DNA of 64,000 nt from UBA10649 sp963842725. Lineage in GTDB: Bacteria; Actinomycetota; Actinomycetes; S36-B12. A model generated the notes under the pieces. That model was not told where the DNA came from. It saw only the letters and a program-made list of their open reading frames with translations, and made no database searches. Where the stretch lies: NCBI GenBank assembly GCA_963842725.1, contig CAWJHN010000004.1:1364001-1428000 (forward strand). Direction: 5' to 3'. The translations under genes and the position numbers were made by a program. Of this stretch, positions 8,069 to 14,064 are shown piece after piece. The first letter of the stretch is position 1, and each line of letters begins with the position of its first letter.

Positions 8069-10034
8069 TCGGGACCAGCTCGACGTGGCGCTCGCCCTGG
8101 TCGTCGAGGCGATCGGCGGCCAGGAGCGCGAGGGTCAGCTCCGGATGGCCGAGGCGGTCGCGGAGTCGCTGGCCGGCTCCGGTCATGCCATCGTCCAGGC
8201 GGGGACGGGCACCGGGAAGTCCGTCGGCTACCTCGTCCCGGCGGCCCTGCATGCGGTGGCGCCGTCGGGCGGCCCGGTCATCGTGGCGACGGCAACCCTG
8301 GCCCTGCAGCGGCAGCTGGTCGAGCGTGACCTGCCCCGCGTGGCGGTGGCCCTCGAGCCGGTCCTCGGCCGCCCCCTCCGGTTCGCCGTCCTCAAGGGGC
8401 GGAACAACTACGTGTGCCTTCAGAAGCTGCACGGGTCCATGCCCGAGGATGAGTCCGAGGGACTGTTCGATGCCCCCCGCAGCGAGCTGGGCAAGCAGGC
8501 GGTCGCCGTGCGCGCCTGGGCGGAGGCGACGTCGACGGGCGACCGCGACGAGTACCCGGACGACGTCGACCCGAGGGTGTGGCGGGGGTTCGCGGTCGGC
8601 AGGCGCGAGTGCATGGGCGAGAACCGCTGCCCGTTCGGTGAGGAGTGCTTCACGGTGAAGCGCCGCCAGCTCGCCCAGGAGGCGGACATCGTGATCACGA
8701 ACCACGCGATGCTGGCGGTCGATGCCATCGAGGGCATCCCGGTACTGCCGGAGCACGACGCGGTGATCATCGACGAGGGCCACGAGCTGGTGGACCGGGC
8801 CACGGCAGCCATCACCAGCGAGCTCACGGTGGCCATGATCGAGAAGGCGGTCGGTCGGGCCCGCCGGCTGATCGACCCGGAGACGGCCGAGCGGCTGCAG
8901 CTCGCGGCCGAGGCACTCGACGATGCAACGCGCCTGGCGGCGGCCACCCTCGTCGGACCGACGCGCCAGGAGGTGCTGGGCCGCGACCTCGTCCTGGCAC
9001 TCACCCTCGTGCGTGACGCCTGCCATCAGGCGATAGCCGAGGTGAACGCGGACAAGGACGCCAAGGACGCCGACGCGCTGGCCGCACGGCAGCAGGCGCG
9101 TGCCGTGCTGGAGGAGGTCCACGACGTTGCCGGCGGCCTGCTGAGCATGGGTGAGCACGACGTGGTCTGGCTCGACCCGGGTGAGACGAGGGCGCCGATG
9201 CTGAAGATGGCACCGCTGTCGGTCTCGGGGCTGCTCCGCGCGTCGCTCTTCGACAGGACGCCCGTCGCCATGACGAGCGCGACGCTGACCGTGGGCGGGG
9301 GTTTCGACGCGCTCCTGATGTCGCTGGGCCTGCAGGCCGACGAGGCGACCACGATGGACGTCGGGTCGCCGTTCGATCACGCCCGGCAGGGGATCCTCTA
9401 CGTGGCGAGGTCCATCCCGGCGCCGGGCCGCGACGGCATCGCGATGGAGGCGCTCGACGAGCTCGCCGACCTGATAGAGGCGGCCGGCGGCCGGACGCTG
9501 GCGCTGTTCAGCAGCTGGCGCGGCGTCGAGCGCGCGGCCGACTACCTTCGGGTGCGGTTCGGCGGCAACCCGGACCTGCCGATCCTGGTCCAGCGACGGG
9601 GCGATGCGGTCGGCAGCCTGGTCGAGCGGTTCGCCGAAGTCCCCGCGAGCACCCTCCTGGGCACCGTGTCCCTGTGGCAGGGCGTCGACGTTCCCGGCGA
9701 GGCCTGCATCCAGGTCGTCATCGATCGGATCCCCTTCCCGAGGCCGGACGATCCGCTGCTGGCGGCGCGGCAGAAGGCGGTCGACGAGGCGGGCGGCTCG
9801 GGGTTCCGCTCGGTGTCGGTGCCCAGGGCTGGACTGCTGCTGGCCCAGGGCGCGGGACGCCTCATCCGCGGCAGCGGCGACCGTGGGGTGGTCGCCGTGC
9901 TCGACTCGCGACTGGCGACTGCCGGCTACTCGCGCGCCCTGCGGGCCAGCCTGCCACCCTTCTGGTACACGACCGATCGAGCCACGGTCATCGGGGCCCT
10001 GGAGCGACTTCGGGACGACCTCGCGACCCGGTGA
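8061..10034 (+). CDS. dinG: DinG/XPD-type ATP-dependent DNA helicase
   Basis: Superfamily 2 iron-sulfur helicase, 657 aa. Walker A AGTGTGKS near 47, a DEGH box near 237 (in place of DEAH), SATL near 406, and the C-terminal GRLIRGSGDRG motif near 599 are present. Four cysteines at about 119, 184, 190 and 195 (NNYVC and CMGENRCPFGEEC) sit where DinG and XPD bind a 4Fe-4S cluster. GTG 8061 is chosen because it overlaps the hflX stop by 8 nt, indicating coupling, and places Walker A at the normal distance; longer upstream in-frame extension has no homology. DinG-type helicases remove R-loops and help replication restart. Position between hflX and lexA is conserved in actinobacteria; no LexA box was seen in front of it. 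Confidence 0.88.
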   Translation: MTDRDQLDVALALVVEAIGGQEREGQLRMAEAVAESLAGSGHAIVQAGTGTGKSVGYLVPAALHAVAPSGGPVIVATATLALQRQLVERDLPRVAVALEPVLGRPLRFAVLKGRNNYVCLQKLHGSMPEDESEGLFDAPRSELGKQAVAVRAWAEATSTGDRDEYPDDVDPRVWRGFAVGRRECMGENRCPFGEECFTVKRRQLAQEADIVITNHAMLAVDAIEGIPVLPEHDAVIIDEGHELVDRATAAITSELTVAMIEKAVGRARRLIDPETAERLQLAAEALDDATRLAAATLVGPTRQEVLGRDLVLALTLVRDACHQAIAEVNADKDAKDADALAARQQARAVLEEVHDVAGGLLSMGEHDVVWLDPGETRAPMLKMAPLSVSGLLRASLFDRTPVAMTSATLTVGGGFDALLMSLGLQADEATTMDVGSPFDHARQGILYVARSIPAPGRDGIAMEALDELADLIEAAGGRTLALFSSWRGVERAADYLRVRFGGNPDLPILVQRRGDAVGSLVERFAEVPASTLLGTVSLWQGVDVPGEACIQVVIDRIPFPRPDDPLLAARQKAVDEAGGSGFRSVSVPRAGLLLAQGAGRLIRGSGDRGVVAVLDSRLATAGYSRALRASLPPFWYTTDRATVIGALERLRDDLATR

Positions 10035-10040
10035 GTCCGA

Positions 10041-10865
10041 CTACATGAACTCGTCGGGGTTCGGGCCGGTGCGATGGCCGCTCTCGAGGCCGGCGATGAC
10101 GGCCAGGTCGGCTGCGTCGAGCTCGAAGTCGAAGACGTCGATGTTCTCCTCGATGCGTGCCGGGGTGACGGACTTGGGGAGGACGACGTTGCCCAGCTGC
10201 AGGTGCCACCGGATCATCACCTGAGCCGTGGTCTTGCCGTGCTTCGCCCCGATCGCGGCGAGGATCGGCTCGGCGATCAGGCCGCCGGACGCCAGCGGAC
10301 TCCAGGCCTCGGTCAGGATCCCGTGCGCGGCGTTGAAGTCGCGGATCTCGCTCTGCGGCAGCCAGGGGTGCAGCTCGACCTGGTCGAGCACGGGCAGCAC
10401 GCCGAACTCGTCGATGATGCGCCGAAGGTGCGGCACGTGGAAGTTGGACACGCCCACCGACCGGGTCCGACCCTGCTCCTGCAGGGCGAGGATGGCCCGC
10501 CAGGTCTCGATGAAGTCACCCGTGGCGGGTGACGGCCAGTGGATCAGGTACAGGTCGACATGATCCAGACCGAGGAGCCCCAGGCTCTTGTCCATGGCAC
10601 GCATGGTGGCGTCGTAGCCGTGGTCGGTGTTCCAGACCTTGGTGGTGATGAACAGGTCATCACGATCGATGCCGCTGCGCGCGATCGCCTCGCCGACGCC
10701 ACGCTCGTTGTAGTACAGCGCCGCGGTGTCGACGTGCCGGTAGCCGCACCGAAAGGCCTCGAGCGTGGCCTCGGTCACCACCTCGTCGGGCACCTGCCAC
10801 ACCCCGAATCCGATCTGCGGGATGGAACGGCCGTCATTCATGGGGAGCGAGGGAATCGATGTCAT
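10041..10865 (-). CDS. Aldo/keto reductase (2,5-diketogluconate reductase-like)
   Basis: NADPH-dependent carbonyl reductase of the AKR5-like group, 274 aa. The catalytic tetrad is visible: Asp46 and Tyr51 in RHVDTAALYYNERGVGEAI, Lys76 in TTKVW, His109 in LIHWP. The cofactor-binding C-terminal motif VVLPKSVTPARIEENIDVFDF is intact. The substrate cannot be named. ATG 10865 is preceded at 6 nt by TAGGGT, a good leaderless -10 on this strand, which supports the start. It converges tail to tail with the helicase gene, only 6 nt apart, and lies 9 nt from the end of lexA on the same strand, but its own promoter means it need not be SOS controlled. Confidence 0.88.
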   Translation of the reverse strand: MTSIPSLPMNDGRSIPQIGFGVWQVPDEVVTEATLEAFRCGYRHVDTAALYYNERGVGEAIARSGIDRDDLFITTKVWNTDHGYDATMRAMDKSLGLLGLDHVDLYLIHWPSPATGDFIETWRAILALQEQGRTRSVGVSNFHVPHLRRIIDEFGVLPVLDQVELHPWLPQSEIRDFNAAHGILTEAWSPLASGGLIAEPILAAIGAKHGKTTAQVMIRWHLQLGNVVLPKSVTPARIEENIDVFDFELDAADLAVIAGLESGHRTGPNPDEFM

Positions 10866-10871
10866 GGGATG

Positions 10872-10877
10872 ACCCTA
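10872..10877 (-). promoter_or_regulatory. Leaderless -10 (TAGGGT) for the aldo/keto reductase
   Basis: TAGGGT on the minus strand ends exactly 6 nt before ATG 10865, so transcription would start at or next to the start codon. Confidence 0.45.
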
Positions 10878-11588
10878 GAGCCGGCGAAGCACCGTCACCA
10901 CTTTGCCCATGATCGTCGCCTCGTCGCCCAGGATCGGCGCGTAGGCGGGGTTGTGCGGCATGAGCCAGACGTGCCCGTCGCGTCGCTTGAACGTCTTGAC
11001 CGTTGCCTCGTCCTCGAGAAGGGCGGCCACGATGTCGCCGTTGTCGGCGGTGTTCTGCTGGCGCACGACGACCCAGTCGCCGTCGCAGATGGCGGCGTCG
11101 ACCATCGAGTCGCCGACGACACGCAGCAGGAACAGTTCGCCGTCGCCGACGAGGTCACGGGGGAGGGGGAAGACGGTCTCGATCTGCTGCTCGGCCAGGA
11201 TCGGTCCGCCGGCGGCGATGCGCCCCAGGACGGGCACGTAGGCCGCGGTCGGGCGCGCGTCGGTGCCGACCTCCTCGTGCGCCCGAACGGCGTGCAGCGA
11301 GCGCCGGCCCGGCGCGGCGCCGGGGACCTCTGGCGCGTCGGAGACCACGAGGGCACGCGGCCGGTTCGGGTCCCGTCGCAGATAGCCCATCCGCTCGAGG
11401 GTGCCGAGCTGGTGCGCGACGCTGCTGGGTGAGGTCAGGCCGACGCCGGTGCCGATCTCGCGAACGCTCGGGGGGTAGCCGCGCTCCTCGACCGTCTCGC
11501 GGATCATCGCCAGGATGGCTCGCTGTCGCGGGGTCAGGCCCGACTCGTCGGCCGGGCCGTCCGGGAACTCGGTGACGCGTGCGACCAC
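10875..11588 (-). CDS. lexA: SOS response repressor LexA
   Basis: Transcriptional repressor and self-cleaving protease of the SOS regulon, 237 aa. The winged helix (TPRQRAILAMIRETVEERGYPPSVREIG, residues 19-46 approximately, then SSVAHQLGTLERMGYL) binds operator DNA. The autocleavage site is Ala126-Gly127 in IAAGGP, with nucleophile Ser161 (GDSMVDAA) and Lys198 (TVKTFK), all conserved. GTG 11588 is taken as start because GAGGGAGGGAAG lies just upstream on this strand. Two LexA boxes lie between it and the divergent LysM gene, one touching its own -35, so autoregulation is expected. Confidence 0.96.
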   Translation of the reverse strand: MVARVTEFPDGPADESGLTPRQRAILAMIRETVEERGYPPSVREIGTGVGLTSPSSVAHQLGTLERMGYLRRDPNRPRALVVSDAPEVPGAAPGRRSLHAVRAHEEVGTDARPTAAYVPVLGRIAAGGPILAEQQIETVFPLPRDLVGDGELFLLRVVGDSMVDAAICDGDWVVVRQQNTADNGDIVAALLEDEATVKTFKRRDGHVWLMPHNPAYAPILGDEATIMGKVVTVLRRL

Positions 11589-11671
11589 GGGGCTTCCCTC
11601 CCTCGGGAGGCCTGTCCGCCGGGCCGATGGTGCGTCCGGTGTCAGACCTCGGGTTCATTCTTCGTGCTGTC

Positions 11672-11700
11672 AGGCTAGCGACCGCCCCTCAGGAATTCAA
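11672..11700 (-). promoter_or_regulatory. lexA promoter
   Basis: On the minus strand TTGAAT (11700-11695) and TAGCCT (11677-11672) are separated by exactly 17 nt, 84 nt upstream of the GTG. The LexA box at 11697-11712 overlaps the -35. Confidence 0.7.
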
Positions 11701-11712
11701 ACATATGTTCGA
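11697..11712. promoter_or_regulatory. LexA box 1 (autoregulatory)
   Basis: TCAAACATATGTTCGA matches the actinobacterial SOS box TCGAAC-N4-GTTCGA with one mismatch. It covers the first four bases of the lexA -35 hexamer, so bound LexA would block its own promoter. Confidence 0.85.
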
Positions 11713-11720
11713 TTATGTGC

Positions 11721-11749
11721 TGGACGTGTCGCTGGTTTGGTGCTAGAAA
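11721..11749 (+). promoter_or_regulatory. Probable promoter of the LysM gene
   Basis: TGGACG (11721-11726) and TAGAAA (11744-11749) have a 17-nt spacer. The predicted transcription start near 11756 is just upstream of LexA box 2. Confidence 0.5.
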
Positions 11750-11765
11750 TCGTACAGGCGTTCGA

Positions 11766-11781
11766 TCGAACAGACGTTCGA
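11766..11781. promoter_or_regulatory. LexA box 2 (perfect), in front of the LysM gene
   Basis: TCGAACAGACGTTCGA is a perfect match to TCGAAC-N4-GTTCGA. It lies about 54 nt before the LysM start codon and just downstream of its predicted -10, a position suited to repression. Confidence 0.9.
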
Positions 11782-11834
11782 AGAATCGCCACACGCTTCT
11801 GGGCAATCGAAGCCCTGCGGTACTCGAGAGAGGC

Positions 11835-12242
11835 ATGACCATGGCAATCGCGGCCACCTTCCCCGCCGCTGGCACCCGTACGTCACGACCGCGTCCGGCG
11901 CGCGTCCGCCCGGCGCGCGGTCGGCAGGCGGCACCCGCGATCGGCATGCGCCTGACGGCGCGCGGTCGCGTCGTCCTGCTGGTGGCGAGCGCCACCTTCC
12001 TGTTCCTGGCCATCGTGCTGTCCGGCCGGTTGACGGCCGATGCCGGCACCGCTGCGGCCTCGGGACCGGTTACACGGGTCGTGGTCGTCCAGGCCGGCGA
12101 GAGCCTGTGGCAGATCGCGCAGGAGATCGCGCCGCTGGCGGACCCGCGCGAGACCGTGACGCTGCTGCGCGAGCTCAACGGGCTGCAGTCCGGCACGGTC
12201 GCTGCGGGCCAGGCCATCGTGGTGCCCAGCGCGCCGCGTTGA
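11835..12242 (+). CDS. LysM-domain membrane protein, probable SOS-induced division inhibitor (ChiZ/Rv2719c- or DivS-like)
   Basis: Small protein of 135 aa: a basic cytoplasmic N-terminus (residues 1-44), one membrane segment (about 45-63) and one extracytoplasmic LysM domain (about 81-131, VVVQAGESLWQIAQEIAP to GQAIVVPS). ATG 11835 has GAGAGG upstream. Orientation divergent from lexA, a perfect LexA box in its promoter and nrdR nearby match the mycobacterial lexA-Rv2719c-nrdR layout, where Rv2719c (ChiZ) binds cell wall and stalls division after DNA damage; corynebacterial DivS and Bacillus YneA play the same role. Domain content is seen; the division-inhibitor role is inferred from position and regulation. 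Confidence 0.8.
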   Translation: MTMAIAATFPAAGTRTSRPRPARVRPARGRQAAPAIGMRLTARGRVVLLVASATFLFLAIVLSGRLTADAGTAAASGPVTRVVVVQAGESLWQIAQEIAPLADPRETVTLLRELNGLQSGTVAAGQAIVVPSAPR

Positions 12243-12272
12243 CCCCTGCACGTGGGTGGGTCCCGCGTTTTG

Positions 12273-12278
12273 CATACT
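12273..12278 (+). promoter_or_regulatory. Leaderless -10 (CATACT) for the SGNH hydrolase
   Basis: CATACT, preceded by TTTG, ends 6 nt before GTG 12285 and decides between several possible starts. Confidence 0.45.
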
Positions 12279-12284
12279 GGACGG

Positions 12285-13286
12285 GTGCCCAGCCGTCGAT
12301 TCCCCATGCGAATGGCCGTGGGAATCGTGGGCCTGGGACTCCTGGTGGGGCTCGTGGTTCCGGTGATGGCGCAACCGGCTCGTCTGGATCCGCCTCTGCC
12401 GACGCTGAGCCCCACGGCACCTGCGACCGCCTCGACCACGGCAGCGCCCACGACCACGGCAGCGCCCACGACCACGCCTGCGCCCACGAGCCACCCCACC
12501 GGATCGTCTGCCCCGTCCACCGTGCCGACTCCTGGCCCCACCGCCCTCCCGTCGTCACCCACAGTCACGCCCGACAGCGCACCGGTTCCCCGCGCCCAGG
12601 TGGACCGCCAGTGGCCCCGGCACCCACCGTGGGACGCCTGTCCCCAGCCGGTGTGGCCGGGGGCTTTGAGCTCGGGTATCCCAGGCGATGGGCGCCGCAT
12701 CCTGCTCATCGGGGACTCGCTGACGCGCGACTCCCGCGTCGACACCACCCGTCGGCTGCGCAGCTCCGGCTGGACGCCCACCTATCGCTGCTGGGGATCC
12801 CGTCGCCTCGACTGGGGCCTGGCCCAGGTGCAGCGGGCGCGGCAGCTGGACCAGCTGCCGGGCTGGGTGATCCTTGCCCTGGGCACGAACGACATCTCCT
12901 GGGAGACCCAGGAGACCACCGAGCGTCGACTGGCCACGCTGCTGCGGAGCCTGGGCACCAAGCGGCAGGTCATGTGGGTGAACCTGCATCTGACGCGCAG
13001 CGCCTGGCTGGATGCCCGCGCCGACTGGTTCAACGCCCTGCTCGCGCGGTGGGATCGCAGGTTGAAGAACTTCACGGTCATCGACTGGCACAAGGTGGCA
13101 GTAGCCCACGACATCCACGGCTGGGACGGCATCCACTACGGGTCCTACGGCTTCCGGCTGAGGGCCGCGACCGTGGCCAAGGCGATCGACGCCCGGGCAC
13201 GTCGGATCGCCCCCGATGCGCTGAGCGGGCCCGCGGCGCCCGTGCCGGTGGTGGGCGCGACGCCCAGCCCGACCCCGGCGCCCTGA
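12285..13286 (+). CDS. Secreted SGNH/GDSL hydrolase
   Basis: Exported esterase or acyl hydrolase of the SGNH fold, 333 aa. A signal sequence (RRFPMR followed by a hydrophobic run ending VMAQP) and a long Thr/Ala/Pro linker precede the catalytic domain. Block I LLIGDSLTRDS holds the nucleophile Ser, block III is GTNDIS, and DGIHYGSYGF gives the Asp-His pair. The tail after residue 310 is again Pro/Ala-rich. GTG 12285 is preferred because CATACT lies 6 nt upstream and it leaves a normal signal peptide; ATG 12306 or GTG 12252 are alternatives. It sits between the LysM gene and nrdR, a position not part of the usual conserved block. Substrate unknown; cell-wall or lipid ester hydrolysis is possible. 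Confidence 0.75.
   Translation: MPSRRFPMRMAVGIVGLGLLVGLVVPVMAQPARLDPPLPTLSPTAPATASTTAAPTTTAAPTTTPAPTSHPTGSSAPSTVPTPGPTALPSSPTVTPDSAPVPRAQVDRQWPRHPPWDACPQPVWPGALSSGIPGDGRRILLIGDSLTRDSRVDTTRRLRSSGWTPTYRCWGSRRLDWGLAQVQRARQLDQLPGWVILALGTNDISWETQETTERRLATLLRSLGTKRQVMWVNLHLTRSAWLDARADWFNALLARWDRRLKNFTVIDWHKVAVAHDIHGWDGIHYGSYGFRLRAATVAKAIDARARRIAPDALSGPAAPVPVVGATPSPTPAP
12435..12488 (+). repeat. Three tandem 18-bp repeats in the linker of the SGNH hydrolase
   Basis: Period-18 units at 12435, 12453 and 12471; the first two are identical, the third differs at two bases. Each codes for a Thr/Ala/Pro hexapeptide of the linker. Confidence 0.85.
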
Positions 13287-13309
13287 CACGCCGACGTCGC
13301 GCTGAGCCC

Positions 13310-13338
13310 TTGCATTCGGTCGAGCGAGGGGTTACCTT
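13310..13338 (+). promoter_or_regulatory. nrdR promoter
   Basis: TTGCAT (13310-13315) and TACCTT (13333-13338) are 17 nt apart, about 190 nt upstream of nrdR. The long leader holds the probable NrdR boxes. Confidence 0.6.
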
Positions 13339-13342
13339 TCTA

Positions 13343-13393
13343 ACCCTAGATGTAGTAGTCACACCGGTGTGATTCGTCAACAGGTTGTGGTTC
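13343..13393. promoter_or_regulatory. Probable pair of NrdR boxes flanking a 14-bp palindrome
   Basis: CTAGATGTAG (13346-13355) matches the core of the NrdR box (C-W-A-T-A-T-A-T-W-G type) well, and CAACAGGTTG (13378-13387) matches 7 of 10. Their starts are 32 bp apart, three helical turns, the spacing typical of paired NrdR boxes. Between them TCACACCGGTGTGA (13359-13372) is a perfect palindrome of unknown binder. All lie just downstream of the predicted -10. Confidence 0.6.
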
Positions 13394-13524
13394 AGTCTCC
13401 ACAGGTCATCCACAGGAAGTCCCCAGACCCGTCCACGATTCGGACGGGTGGGGCCTGCACGTGAGGTCTGTCGGACGGGCTCGCGACCAGGAACACGAGC
13501 ACCCGACCACGAAGGGGGAAGGCG

Positions 13525-14046
13525 ATGCGCTGTCCGTTCTGCAAGAACGACGACTCCCGCGTGGTGGACTCCCGTACCGTCGATGACGGCGTGGCCATCC
13601 GGCGGCGCCGCGAGTGCGCGGGCTGCGGTCGCCGCTTCACCACCGCCGAGACATCGGTGCTGTACGTGGTCAAGCGCTCCGGCACGACCGAGCCCTTCAG
13701 CCGCGCCAAGGTGGCCAGCGGCGTGCGCAAGGCGTGCCAGGGCCGACCGGTCAGCGACGACGACCTCGCGCGGCTGGCCCAGCAGGTCGAGGACGCCCTG
13801 CGCTCGACCGGCAGCGCCGAGATCCCGGCCATGGAGGTGGGACTGGCGATCCTCGGCCCGCTGCGCGAGCTCGACGAGGTCGCCTACCTGCGCTTCGCGT
13901 CCGTCTACCGCTCGTTCGACACCCTCGAGGACTTCGAGGCCGAGATCGCGCTCCTGCGTGCCGAGGGCGAGCCCGTCGGCCGGGAGCCGGCACCGGCTCC
14001 GAATGCCGGCACCACCACGACTTCCCACTCCAGTAACCGCTCCTGA
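13525..14046 (+). CDS. nrdR: Transcriptional repressor NrdR
   Basis: Nucleotide-sensing repressor of ribonucleotide reductase genes, 173 aa. An N-terminal zinc ribbon with Cys3, Cys6, Cys31 and Cys34 (MRCPFC and CAGCGRRF) binds DNA; an ATP-cone domain (about 46-136, VVKRSGTTEPFSRAKV to AYLRFASVYRSF) senses ATP/dATP. AAGGGGGAAGGCG provides a ribosome site before ATG 13525. The acidic and Pro/Ala-rich tail beyond 155 is variable. It lies 18 nt before nrdJ, evidently in one operon, and probable NrdR boxes lie upstream, so the repressor likely controls itself and nrdJ together. Confidence 0.96.
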   Translation: MRCPFCKNDDSRVVDSRTVDDGVAIRRRRECAGCGRRFTTAETSVLYVVKRSGTTEPFSRAKVASGVRKACQGRPVSDDDLARLAQQVEDALRSTGSAEIPAMEVGLAILGPLRELDEVAYLRFASVYRSFDTLEDFEAEIALLRAEGEPVGREPAPAPNAGTTTTSHSSNRS

Positions 14047-14064
14047 GGAAGAAAGGCTCCACCG

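Noticed and set aside
13406..13414. TCATCCACA, a one-mismatch DnaA box in the nrdR leader
   Set aside because: A single degenerate 9-mer is expected by chance in 64 kb, and no second box or AT-rich stretch is next to it.
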